A stretch of 64,000 nt of DNA from Centrapalus pauciflorus (Eukaryota > Streptophyta > Magnoliopsida > Asterales > Asteraceae), in NCBI GenBank assembly GCA_020465985.1, contig JAANYP010007579.1, positions 930,001 to 994,000 of the forward strand, read 5' to 3'. Of the stretch, positions 46,319 through 57,626 are shown in pieces. The position numbers and the translations under genes were made by a program. The notes beneath the pieces are model-generated. The model searched no databases. It was not told the DNA's origin and saw nothing but the letters and a program-made list of their open reading frames with translations. Within the stretch, counting starts at the first letter, position 1. Every line of letters begins with the position of its first letter.

Positions 46319-48156
46319 TCAGGGCAAATTCTCGCTTGTAAAAACAGTCGTCCTGCCCAGCACGAAGAGAACCAGCGACAGTTCGATAAAGAAGATCGTG
46401 TTTATCAGACTGCGATCCACTGTCCAACCGTACAAAGTAATCCCTCCAGGATTATTCTGCAGATACATCACTGCACAAAGGTACATCATCATCCATCAAG
46501 AGCTTCAATTTGTGTAGTCAAAGTCATAAAAGCCTATGGTCATGAGAGATTTGCTTACCAAATGCTTGTCTCCTGTGGTACGAAGACAAATAAGAAGCCA
46601 ATTGTGTGTTCGTAGGGAGTGGAATATAGTTCATTGATTCCAAATCGCTTTCTGAAGAAACAGCGCTTATCTCTCTATTGGAAAACCTCATATGAGCCGT
46701 GTCATCTGGGCCACACGACGCTACAGCATGCCATCTAGTTGCTAGTGCCGCAATGCCTTGAGCACGATGGGAAATCTTTGCAGCAGCGTTCAAACACAGA
46801 ATCAACCCCACAACCTGCGCAATAGATGATACCTGCATACACAAAGAGAGATATGCAACTTTATAATCAATGAAACGCCTTTTGGTTCAGGGTTTAGGGT
46901 CTTGGTGTTCGGCTTACTGCAAAATCACCGCCATTAATGAAAGTTACTTTGTCACTGAACTCTGTGATTTGGAACAACATTGAAAATTGGCTGCAAGTGA
47001 CGACAGTGAAGACAAGGAGGAGATAAATCCGGAACCTATGGCTTATCTTTGATAGATCATGCCGTAGACGAGCGTGCTCCTCTATAAATACCAGAACGTC
47101 GGTTTCTGTTTCTAGGAGTCTCCCGTAATCATCAAAGTGGATAATTTGCAAATTACAGACCAAATGGAACACAAGACAGGATGATAAATAGATAAAGTTT
47201 ACATATGCCCACGACAAAGTCAAAGCCACAAGAACAGCGAAAGACTTCCACCATGACTGATGTTGCATATACGTAACACGAATAACTTCACGTGCAATCT
47301 TCAAGATAAGACAAGGCAGAACCCACAATACTAGCAAGCGCATAGCTTCCTGTACGATAATTACATCAGAAGTATCATTTACACATTTGAACTTTTCAGG
47401 TTAAACCAATGCTTTCAAACTGAAACTTGATCTGAACTATGTTACAACAAATAAGATTGTAGTTCTCTCGAATCCAGCTATCGTAGAAAGTAACTATTTT
47501 CTATGTTTATAGCATGAGAAATTCATTCTTGCAATCTACATATATTATGTTCTTTTGGGCAGAAAACACATAGATCTATTCTAATTCTATACTTGTTTTA
47601 AACTACAAAAGACAAGAAACAGTTTCATGAAAGAAACGAAACTTTGTGCCCAATATGGAAACAATTATTATAGAAAATTACTTACAGAAATCTTGTGAAT
47701 ATAGTCTTTAGAAAATCTTTGAACGTGGCCACTGTACTGATCAACAAACAGAAACTTTCGAATCCCATATTTCCTCAAATTATGTGAAAGACAAAGCAGA
47801 GCAACAGCGGCCAAGCAAGCATGTGAAGCAACAATAACCAGTTCAAACCCTTGTATTTGGTAGAGATCGCAGCTCAAACAGTTTTTGTTGGTAATCAAAA
47901 GTATAACCACAGGAATCGCAACCCCAACCACCAAAAACATTACCCACGAAATCCCAAATCTCAAAACAGAAGATTGATCCAAACCCAATAAAATTATATA
48001 AAATTTTAACCTCTCAAGGCTTTTATCAAGATTTGTTCCTTCTTCTTCTTCTTCTTCATTTAGGTTTTGGTTTTGGGTTTGGGTTTGGTCAGCGTTGAGG
48101 AGAAGTATAGGCGTTTTGATTTCGGGTGGTTCTTCGTTCGATGATTCCTGTTCCAT
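46319..48156 (-). CDS. DUF3537 multi-pass membrane protein
   Basis: Four exons (in transcript order 48156-47686, 47349-46918, 46832-46559 and 46470-46319) encode 442 aa in one frame. The protein belongs to the plant DUF3537 family, whose function is not known. Visible are a Glu-rich N-terminal tail (NEEEEEEGTN), then hydrophobic stretches FGISWVMFLVVGVAIPVVIL, LVIVASHACLAAVALLCL, FAVLVALTLSWAYVNFIYLS, IYLLLVFTVVTCSQFSMLF, SSIAQVVGLILCLNAAA and LINTIFFIELSLVLFVLG, about seven segments in all. Conserved-looking features are DQYSGHVQRFSKDYI and WHAVASCGPDD. The ATG at 48156 (MEQESSNEE) is the only one in a frame otherwise open to an upstream GTG. It is convergent with CDKG and lies downstream of LOX6 on the same strand, with 819 bp between them. 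Confidence 0.88.
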
Positions 48157-48908
48157 TTGAATGATCTGAGGTTTCACACCAGACAGACAAACTGAAACTG
48201 TTATTAGTTTTTAGAGGACGGAAACCATCACATTCACATATGATACATACTCTCTCAACTTTATGCTAAAACATAAACATGGTCTTTGCTTCAACCTTAC
48301 TTTGTATTTATGCTGCGTGACTTTTTGGGACCGAGTCTTTGGGACTTTGTCCCCCTCAATACCAAGTATATAATATTATACTAAAAATAGTTTTAAATTT
48401 TTTTTTTTTATAAAATAAAAATAATGATATTATTAAAAAAATAATATCACTGTAAAAGAATAAAACAATAATATAAAAAATAAAAATGTAAAGCGGAACT
48501 CGAACATTTTAGTGCAAGGAAAGATCGGTTTCATCTATGTAAAGATAGAATCATAAAATCATACCATAATTAACTGGTTTTATATTCACATTAATGATAT
48601 TCTAAAACTATAAATTTGGGTGGGGGTAGGGGTAGGGGGGATTATATTGAATGTTCATCGAACGACTTTATAATCCTACATATAATGATCGGATTAAGTA
48701 AAAATAGGATCGCAACTAAAAATCCTATGATCATGAATACGGTCCTATATTAATATTGATCATACGATCCAATAATCAAAATCACAGTGACAACAAAATG
48801 TTTGAATTATACATAATTTAGTTTTAATTTGATTGATAAGTAAATACTCTGACTAAAACATTCATTACTAAGGAAAACATAAGAATTTTATTGATCAAAA
48901 TCAATATT

Positions 48909-48940
<32 letters not shown>

Positions 48941-48975
48941 CTTAAGAGAGAAATAAGCAAAAGAATAGATGGAGC
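48157..48975. other. LOX6 3' flank / DUF3537 promoter region
   Basis: AT-rich, with G-run GGGTGGGGGTAGGGGTAGGG at about 48619-48638 and a (TA)n run at 48915-48938 close to the LOX6 stop. No gene. Confidence 0.6.
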
Positions 48976-51900
48976 CTAAATGGAGATACTGTTTGGGACA
49001 CCACGGCCGGTAACACCCGGACCGGACGTTGGAAGAAGAAGCTCGTAGGGAGGTATCCCGGCCCCGGTTCGGTTTTTTAAACGGACATCTTTGTTTCTTC
49101 TATTTATAGTCCTTTCTATCTCCTCTAGTTGAGCACCAAACCTCTTGAAATACCTCGAAACCTCACCATCATGAAGCCAATGGTTCGACAAATGGTGCTC
49201 CTGACCCAGATATTCTTCATCCGCTGAGTGGGTCGACAACGTGTCTTGAACTGCCATCACTTTCGTGGCCTGGAGCTGAGTCGGTAAAGATGATAGGAAC
49301 GTAAACTGAGGGTTCACTAGGAACTGTTGGTATTCGGGTTCATCTTCTTCAGGAATGAGCTTTCTCATGAGCGTAGCCCGATTTGGCACGTACCCACCAA
49401 ACGGATATTGCCCAAAGTTGATAGCTGCGTGCTGGCCAGAAGCTATCCAAATGATAGTGGTCAGCACATTGGTCAAATCTTCTTTCGTGTCAAGTTTAGG
49501 CCACCACGGCTCATTCCTTTTGTCGTGGTGGCCTTTATTTATGATGTCACTCCACCACGTCTGAAGCTCTAAATCAGACGTGATAGAGTCGGATCCAGAA
49601 TAATAATAACCTACAATGCTTTCCACCAATTCTTTTATCGCCGACCATATTAAAAGCCCGTCCGCCGCATAAGGGTAGTCCTCGATAACAAGCTTCACAC
49701 CATGTGGCATTGTAGAATCCTCAACCGCCATCCCCCTGACAAATATATATCATTAGAATTCTAGAATAGATTTTGATTTCCCCATCCAAATCGGTATATA
49801 TCATGATCAATCCTACCTGCGAATCAAATCAGCTGGCAATGCTTCCAAATCGAACCGCCACAAGTTCTTGTATGCTGCTGAGCTCAACTCCATCGAGAAC
49901 TTTCCCGGGCTAAAAGAAGCCTCGATGATCCCACCTGCGTTGATCAAACTTTGCCTAGCAAGCGCATTGATCTCCAAAGTGTACCTCGTATGAGGATGCA
50001 GAAGTTTGAACACAGGGTGCATCGAACTAAGCTGCCTATGGGTTGCAATTATGTAAGGTTCCATGCACGCATGAGTCCTTAACCTAAATCGAAAAAAAGT
50101 TTCAATAATAAGTAATCATTTGGGGCATCTTGAATGATTCAAAATAAACTGGTTAAAATCTAACCAGTGATTGACTAGCTGATGAATGCCAGTGTCATTT
50201 GAGCAAACATGAGCCTTGGCTAGGTTCCAAAGCCAGTGAGCGGTTGCATCATGGCCTGGTCTGAATACACGTTTACTCGACACAGAAGAAGGTGTTGGTG
50301 GGAGTGAAAGCTCGATGGCTATAGGCCGTAGAACGCTGGCTCGATTATAAAACAGAACAGTCCTAGATGCATATGCTTTCCTTCCTGGCAATTCGTTCAT
50401 CTTTTCTAGAAATGGTAGAAGCATGTCATGGTAGTCAATTATAAACAATCTCTTCTCCCGTATAGCCTGTACGTGTCACGGTTAAATTAATGTTAGACTG
50501 CATACGGATCATCAGTAGCGCCTGTTTCCTTGATTTGAGACTAAAATGTTCATAAACAGTATTGTATACCTCTTCAACACTCATTCCATTGAGTTCTTCT
50601 GCTATTACTTCTTTAGTGATTGCAGATTCACATGGACCATAAACTGAAGCATCTAGATTGCTCAAAATGGGAAATTCCTAAATAAATAAGCCCATCCGGA
50701 ATTAAAATTACGTACTAATGAAAAAATGAAGTTTCAGTAAGCAGTCTAGAAGACAATGTGAGAGTTTTAATTTGTACCTTTAATAGTTGGATGTTCATCG
50801 GATTAACCCCAGCCAACGCCTGTCGAGCAAACTCATCATCCCGCAACCAAGCGAATCTATCTCCTGAACAAAATACAAAGAAAAAACCTGTGACTTTTAT
50901 AAGAGAAATCCAAATGATATATATAATTTGAATATGTACGTGTACCATGCATACGTACGTCTTATGATCGCTGGAGTTTCGTATTTTAACATTCTTGTAC
51001 CAACAGTCATAACTTGATTCATAAAGTTAAGCAAGAACTGGTTGTGTTGCGCATCTTTAAGGAGAACACCATCGTTGTAAAGCTTATCAATCTCGGAGAA
51101 GCATCCAAAGGGGATGTCAGTGGCTGATAATGCCACGGCTATCGACGGAATTAAGTTGTGTAAAAGAGCCTTCAAAATCCCAGCAGAGAAGGTGTTTTGT
51201 TTGATCTCCTCAAAGGTTTCATCTCTAGGAACATAAACAGGATGTGGTTTCTCTATTCTAGACTCAGACTGTGGATCTGCATCATCACACATGAATGATT
51301 AGCAAATGGTATATGGCCGGAGGCAATTATAGCGAACGGAATCTTAATTAAAAGGTACCTGATTTGGTCCTTGGTCGTCCAGTACGACAACGCCTAGGAT
51401 AGGGTCTGGCTGGGCCACCAAGAACTGGCCTGTATAAGTCCTGGGACTTGTCAGGATTACCCAAGTCATTATAGAGGGCATAATCGTAGATTCTATCATG
51501 TGGCTTCCTTTCGCCTTTCCCGTTGCCTCTTATGCTTAGTAGGTCTTCTCTACGAAGATCTTTAAGGCCCGGTGGGGTTTGTGACGGTAAGTAAGCCTGT
51601 TTGACAGAATTAAGGAATCATTAGTGTACGTTTGCTGCTGTAGTCACTAAATGAAAAGTGTCATTTAGTGACACAAAAAAAGTGACACTATATCTTACTT
51701 TTAGTGACACTTATGAAAAAAGAGTAGGTATAGAGCAATCTTTTACCCACACTTTTTCTAAATTAGTGGTCAAACACATACACATACATTATTAGTCACT
51801 ATGTATCTATACTCACTCCACTTTTACCCACTCTTTTTGTTGTCAAAAAAATGTCACTATAGGTATCATAATCATTTACCTACACAACAAAAAGAGTGGA

Positions 51901-54900
51901 GTAGAGTGGGTATAGATATATAATAACTAATAATGTATATGTTTGTGTCACTAATTTAGAAAAATGGTGGATAAAAGATTGCTCTATACCTACTCTTTTT
52001 CATAACTGTCACTAAAAGTAAGATATAGTGTCACTTTTTTTGTGTCACTAAATGACACTTTTCTTTTAGTGAGTAAAGCGTGAAATTAAGTGATGAATTG
52101 TAAGTACCTTGTTTTGAAAGATGATGCGGGGATCGGGGTTGGCATGTTGAGAATGAATCCAAGTGTTAGCGGGGAAGATGAGTGGACCGTGGTTGAAGCC
52201 ATGGATGACAATGTCAAGTAAGTAGAAGTCTTTTGGGAGCAAATTGGTAACCAGAATGGCTCCGGGAGCACCAAAGCTGGTCGGAACTCGTAGGTTGGCC
52301 ACGAACTCCATAACGTGAGGATGGCTGGATGCCCTGGGCAACCAACCCCTTGAACTAGACTCCACAGACTTGCCTGATATGGTTACTGCAAGTATATAAC
52401 AATAGTCCAATCTAACTCTTGCGTATTTTGATAATTTAATTACATCATTGAAAATTATATTATATAGAATATTCTTGATGATTAAAATTATATGACCAAA
52501 TGACTTATAGCCTAACGGTATCAGGTGATATATGAGACCCCAAGGTTGAAAGTTTAAGTCACATTATGGACAAATATGTAGATTTAGGAGTATGCGCGCA
52601 CTTATGTAAAAAAACCAAAAATTATATGAACATTTCTATCATGCACAAACTAGATAATGACTCGTTTATAATCTTTTAAATTTATAATTTAAGTAAACGT
52701 AGGATTGGATCGGGTTGAGATCTTAATATCTTATGATCGAGTCAATTCATTTTTATGAAATATGATCGTAAGATTGTAAGATCTTTAAGATCAGAATCAA
52801 AATCTTAACGACAAATGATTAAAAGTTATAAAATGTATAATCGGCCGCTCCAAGCTGTCGAACCGGTTGGGGAAATTGGAGGGGAAAGGAGGGTTCCTTT
52901 TTGTCCCTTTGTGATAATGCGTTAAATTTTAATATATTTCTTTAGTTTATAAAAATTATCTCAAAACATAATTTATTGTTAATTATAAATTATAATTTGT
53001 TTTCAGTCTTTAATTTCTACGTAATAAAATATCTAAGTTTACGTGACTCTTGTGATTCTATGCAATAATCAGACTTTTGAATTTATTTATTTATTTCGTA
53101 ATTTTTATATTTACCAAATAATAAAAAAACTACCTATTTATATTTTTATATAAATAACTCACGGTTGCTAAGCGGTCATTGTCTTGCTTCATATTAACAT
53201 TAGTTAATTAACCCTTATATTATATCGGTATAGTTAATAATATATAAGTTTAAAAAATTATTATATTTTTAAAAACTAAAAAATAATAAAGTTTTGATAT
53301 TAAATTAAAATAAAAAATTATACATATTGTATGAACTTCTTTTCTAATATTTTAATTGTTATGATAAAAATTCAAATTAAAAACAAGTTTAATGAGGTAA
53401 AATTACATGTTAAAGAAATTACTAAAATCATATAAAATAATTTAAAAAATTCATTTAAAAAAAATTAGGTGTTAAATTTCAAAATAATTGAACTAAATTG
53501 GCTTTAATTAACAGAACTTAAAATACATAGTAATTAATTTTATTTCTTTTAAAATTAAATGATTAAAACTAGGTTATTATCCATGTATTACATGGGTTAA
53601 TTTTAGAAATTGATATTTATATATATGTATAATATAATAATTATATGAATAATAAAGTTTGCTTAATTTTAGTTAGTTAGTTATTAAATTAAGAGTAAAT
53701 CACTTGATTGATTCTTTAAGTTTACTCATTATGACTGGTTTAGTCCTTTAACCTTGTAAAATACTTTGTTAATCCATTAGATAGGAATTATGAACGCCAA
53801 TGGTCCTTTATTCATACGGAAAATGTTAAATATCAGGGGCGGACCTAGTTAAATAGCATGGGTGTCACTCGACACCGATAAATTTTCAAAATACTGAGTT
53901 ATGTATGTATAAAAAATCTGAGTGACACCTGAGATTTTTTTTAGTGACACCTATGAAAAATTTATACAATTATAAAATACATATCTAATTTATATTTGTT
54001 GTTTTTATTACTTAAATATATTGAAATAACACTGAGTTTTAATCAAAAAAAATTTTTAGAAAAGCCCATATCAGTTAATTTAATTTAGTTAGCCCAAAAG
54101 TTTTTAAAAAACCCAAAAAACAATAATTTCATTTTTGCTCACTGTTTGCTCACATTCAGCTTTCACCCTCACGGCTCACCTTTGAAAGTTTGAACCCTGA
54201 ACGGAATGCCGACGCTGCTCACCGACCACCACTCTCCCGACTGGCCGACTCTCTCTCTATTTGTCTTTTCTCTCTTTGTCAAATGCTTAAGTGACTAAGT
54301 GAGTTATGCCTTATGAGTATGCTTATTATTTAAGTCTTGAATTAGCTAAGTGTACTAGTGTAGTAGACATTTTATTTATATAAATATAATAAAGTATAAA
54401 TGTTTAGTGTTTATTTTTTAAGTTTTTTTCATCAATTGTTAAACTTATTTGTTAATTCTTTGTTAATAGACAAATTTTTGAAAAGAAAGTTCCAATCATT
54501 TTAGAAAAATCTTGTTATTCGTTAGTTTTGTGTTGGGAAACCGTTTCAATGACCCGATTCATTTTAGAAAATATTTCGAAAATCTATGTTTTAAATTTAC
54601 TCTAAAAAAGTGACACCGATAATATAAATTTCTGAATCCGCTCCTGTTAAATATCCTCATATTCCTCCAAACATTCATTTGAATAAAGGACCATTGGTGT
54701 TCAAACTTGTTATTTAAAGGATTGTCAGAGTAATTTTAAAAGTCAAAGGACTCAACCAGTCATAATAAGTCAACTTAAAGGATCAACGGAGTAATTTACT
54801 CTTAAATTAATTCATATTAGATTTACATAAATTTGATTTGTTTTAAAATTTAAAAATAAAATCAGTAAATGACGTGGCAAAAGGAGAGAGCGACATGTGA

Positions 54901-55552
54901 CAAATTTAATGAGAGCATACTATGTGACATTTAGTTACTCTTTTAATAGTATAGATAGATGAAACAGTTTTAAAAACTCGATTTACTAATTATAACCGAT
55001 TCTAACGTCCAAATTTCATTAAAAAAATTAACGGACTTTTATTTATTTTTTTATAAAAAAAAAATTTCCATTATAAAACCAAACTATTTAATTATCTGAA
55101 TTTGAGAGTAATCAATCGTTGTTGAATTGAATTGAATCACGCGACTCATATTTCATTTCATAGCATAAAAAGACAAGTGTTTGTTTACCAGGATCAATTT
55201 CTTGACTAATAAGTTGAATCAGGACCCCTTGACCAATCCCAATCATGAATGACTCCCATTGATCTTCAATTTTCTCCATCACTTTCTCCTTCATCTTCTT
55301 CTTAATTGTGATCGTAGCTTTCAATTCAATCATCCCTCTTTCAGGTTCTCCATTGATGCTGCCGATTGATGTTACACTCCTACTCTTGTTTTCTTCCTTG
55401 CTCACCGCTGCCTTGATCCTTGTACGGGTTTGTGTCCTCAGCTTTGACCTGGAACCCGGAACCCTCGTTAGGGTATTCATGCCACCTCTTCCTGTGCCGG
55501 AGACTACCACCGACTGCCGGAAAGTGGAGGTAGCTGGCGGAGATATATACAT
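48976..55552 (-). CDS. LOX6: LOX6-type linoleate 13S-lipoxygenase, chloroplastic
   Basis: Plastid non-heme-iron dioxygenase that makes 13-hydroperoxides of linoleic/linolenic acid for jasmonate and other oxylipins. Nine exons in transcript order: 55552-55189, 52385-52108, 51596-51359, 51276-50959, 50863-50778, 50677-50570, 50466-50165, 50083-49817 and 49735-48976; 906 aa. The Ser/Thr/Arg-rich N terminus fits a transit peptide, then the PLAT part (MIELKATITIKKKMKEKVME), FGAPGAILVTN, FPANTWIHS, RGNGKGERKPHDRIYDY, PYPRRCRTGR, FAWLRDDEFARQALAGVNP. Iron ligands: His in QLVNHW (about 564), His in LRTHA (about 569), His and Asn in GQHAAINFG (about 756 and 760), and the C-terminal Ile of GVPNSISI. 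Residues such as DRFAWLRDDEF and RPGHDATAHW match Arabidopsis LOX6 better than LOX2/3/4. An in-frame ATG at 55597 is an alternative start. Intron 1 (2.8 kb) holds a Helitron nest and intron 2 a CACTA-type foldback. Confidence 0.95.
51645..52071. mobile_element. CACTA-type foldback MITE in LOX6 intron 2
   Basis: Starts CACTAAATGAAAAGTGTCAT and ends with the near complement ATGACACTTTTCTTTTAGTG, flanked by a 3-bp duplication AGT (51642-51644 and 52072-52074), the size used by CACTA/EnSpm elements. Inverted arms of about 200 bp cover nearly the whole 427 bp. Confidence 0.82.
52499..52620 (+). repeat. SINE-like unit
   Basis: TATAGCCTAACGGTATCAGG resembles a Pol III A box and AGGTTGAAAGTTTAAGTC a degraded B box about 45 bases later, followed by a non-coding tail ending in A-rich DNA. 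Similar in layout to 40917-41216. Confidence 0.4.
53693..54801. mobile_element. MULE-like element nested in the Helitron
   Basis: Ends GAGTAAATCACTTGATTGAT and GGATCAACGGAGTAATTTACTC form inverted repeats that continue for about 140 bp (GACTGGTTTAGTCCTTTAAC against its near complement around 54745). A perfect 9-bp duplication TTAAATTAA flanks it (53684-53692 and 54802-54810). It is interrupted by an hAT-like insertion. Confidence 0.87.
53834..54646. mobile_element. hAT-like element nested in the MULE-like element
   Basis: Ends CAGGGGCGGACCTAG and, inverted, CAGGAGCGGATTCAG, with a perfect 8-bp duplication TTAAATAT (53826-53833 and 54647-54654). Subterminal GTGTCACTCGACACC and AGTGACACC motifs. 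No transposase; a GC-richer stretch near 54150-54270 has no identifiable product. Confidence 0.87.
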
Positions 55553-57626
55553 TTTTTTTCTTTTAGTTTTTATAACAAGGCCAAAGTGGGGATTCAAATG
55601 TGATGATTGTGCAAGTTTATATAGAAAAGGAAAACAAAAAGGCTTAATTACGTCAAAAGATAATTTATTGTCACTGTTTCTTTAATTTGTGTAACATACT
55701 AAAATTTTTCTATTTGAGGTAACATACTTTTCAAATCAAGTCAATAAAGATAACTGTATCGAATTGAAATGTAAAATTTATTGACATGACAGTTTCTGTA
55801 TCCAGTCATTAGTTTTTTAATTTATAATATTGCTTACTTATTTTTAAATTTGCTCAAAATAGCAAGGTATTATCAAAAAGTTCTTTTAAATTGCACAAAA
55901 TAGTGCACATCATCTATCAATTAAACTGTCATTTCTGTAATAAAAAAAAAGTTGACTGGACAAGAAAACTGTCACGTCAGTAAATTTTACCTTTCAATCT
56001 GATATGGTTACCATGATTGACTTGATTGGAAAATATGTTACTTTAATTAGAAAAAAATTTAGTATGTTACCCAAATTAAAAAAACTATGACAGTATGTTA
56101 CTTTTTGACGCAATTAACCAAAAAAACAAAACAAAACAAAACAAAAGGAAGACATTAACATATGATTAGTTCGAGTGTGACGATCTAATTTTAGGTACGT
56201 AACGTGGATTGGTTTCATACCAGTATTATCTTTTGTTGGCATAATAAAACAAATTATTCAACTTGTTATAAAATAAATCAATTAAACACCTTATTTAATA
56301 AGAATAATAAATTATTTTACCTAAGATGTGAAGTGTCTTGGGTTTATGCTTTCATACAATATATTTTAAAATCTAATTATACCAAACCAAACTGTTCCGA
56401 TGGTAAAATAGTGTTTTTAAAGACGTTTTAAAATAATAAATAAATGAAAGCAAGCAAGCAAGCATTTGGATGTTTTATCACTTTATGCAATGTTGGATGT
56501 CGTTTTTTTATCATCACGATCAAATAATCATATGTACTGTCTTTTAAGGAAGAATACTGAAAGTCTAGTTGTCATGATCGGATACAATGAAATCTTGTAA
56601 AAATACATGTTTTTAAGTAAGATCTTTGTTTTGACAAACTTGACTGGAAGTCAAAACATTGTCATCTTTTTGAATGACAAACAAACAATTAAAAGAGACT
56701 CACCTACAAGACGAAGATTAGGGAACAAAGCTAAGGAAAAAAGAAAGAAAAAAAAAAGAAACCACCACCGTACAAAACCAAACATTAAAATGAATTTAGA
56801 TCCGAAACCGGATATATCATTTCTAACTATTTGTAAATTAATTTAGATTTCAAACATTTCACACAACTCATACACTTAGCTAGCCTTAGACACAATTTCA
56901 CACCTGAAGAAATTAACTAATATGTACTATAAATTAAAATTACAATTCATTCAAATTTCATTCTAGAGTCATGCGCCCTCTAAGTGCAACTCAACTCACT
57001 GTGTCTTTGTATGTAAACCATAAAAACTACCTTTGAAGCGATCGTTGAAGTGATAAAATGATAGGCATGTTATATGTGAAAGAGGAAGAATCTTTTTCAA
57101 GTAGTCTGTCAAACCGATCTTAAGCATTAAAGTACCCAAGTCGTGAGGGTCACAAGCTCTTTATATATAAATAATCAAGTATGTTTTGTTGAATAGAACG
57201 ATATCTATTCAGGTTATTAAATCATTGATGTATGTATTATTAATTACTTGTTATTATACTCAAGCAAAGAGCATGAGAATATCGATCCCTACAACGAGCT
57301 CAAGCTTCAAAGTTAAGTTTGGGTCGTGTTTGGCACTAAGCTCAAACACATATGTCACAAATTCAAATGATTACAAGAAATGAATCTTTCATCTTTCAAA
57401 AAGAAGTTCAGAAACAGGACTTTAAGTGACAAATGTCTGGCATAACATACAAGAGTTTTTATTCTGGTACAGTTTTACCTATCTCTGCAACTCGACCAGC
57501 TGCCTTGCATTCTTGGAAAAATGGAAATTGTAGCAAAACAGTTTAATGTATAAGCCGATCCGATGTTGTATCGGGTTAGATAACATCAAGATCATCAAAA
57601 AGGGGAAGAAAGAAACAAGGCATCTA
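55553..57626. other. LOX6 promoter / ADK 3' flank
   Basis: The LOX6 leader and promoter begin at 55553; a MULE-like MITE lies only about 90 bp upstream of its ATG. From 56130 to 57600 the DNA is AT-rich without a recognisable gene; the ADK 3' UTR ends here. Confidence 0.65.
55641..56119. mobile_element. TIR MITE immediately upstream of LOX6
   Basis: GGCTTAATTACGTCAAAAGA at 55641 pairs with GGTTAATTGCGTCAAAAAGT read on the minus strand from 56119. The homology continues through TTAATTTGTGTAACATACT and its complement, so arms are near 100 bp or more. Flanks are A-rich (AACAAAA), so the target duplication cannot be read securely. Confidence 0.75.

Larger units (their letters stand above)
53568..54955 (-). 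mobile_element. Non-autonomous Helitron, 1388 bp
   Basis: On the minus strand it begins TCTATACTATTAAAAGAGTA at 54955, preceded by A. It ends AATAACCTAGT at 53568, followed by T, so insertion is between A and T. A hairpin CCATGT-ATT-ACATGG (53581-53595) sits about 12 bases before the 3' end, as in plant Helitrons. No Rep/helicase ORF. About 80% of it is a later nested element. Confidence 0.9.
52386..55188 (-). other. LOX6 intron 1 with nested transposons
   Basis: Donor CCTG|GTAAAC after ...QEIDP and acceptor TTGCAG before TAACCATATCAGGC give P-V-T-I-S-G-K, as in other 13-LOX proteins. A SINE-like unit lies at 52499-52620 and the Helitron nest at 53568-54955; the DNA between is AT-rich without features. 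Confidence 0.9.
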
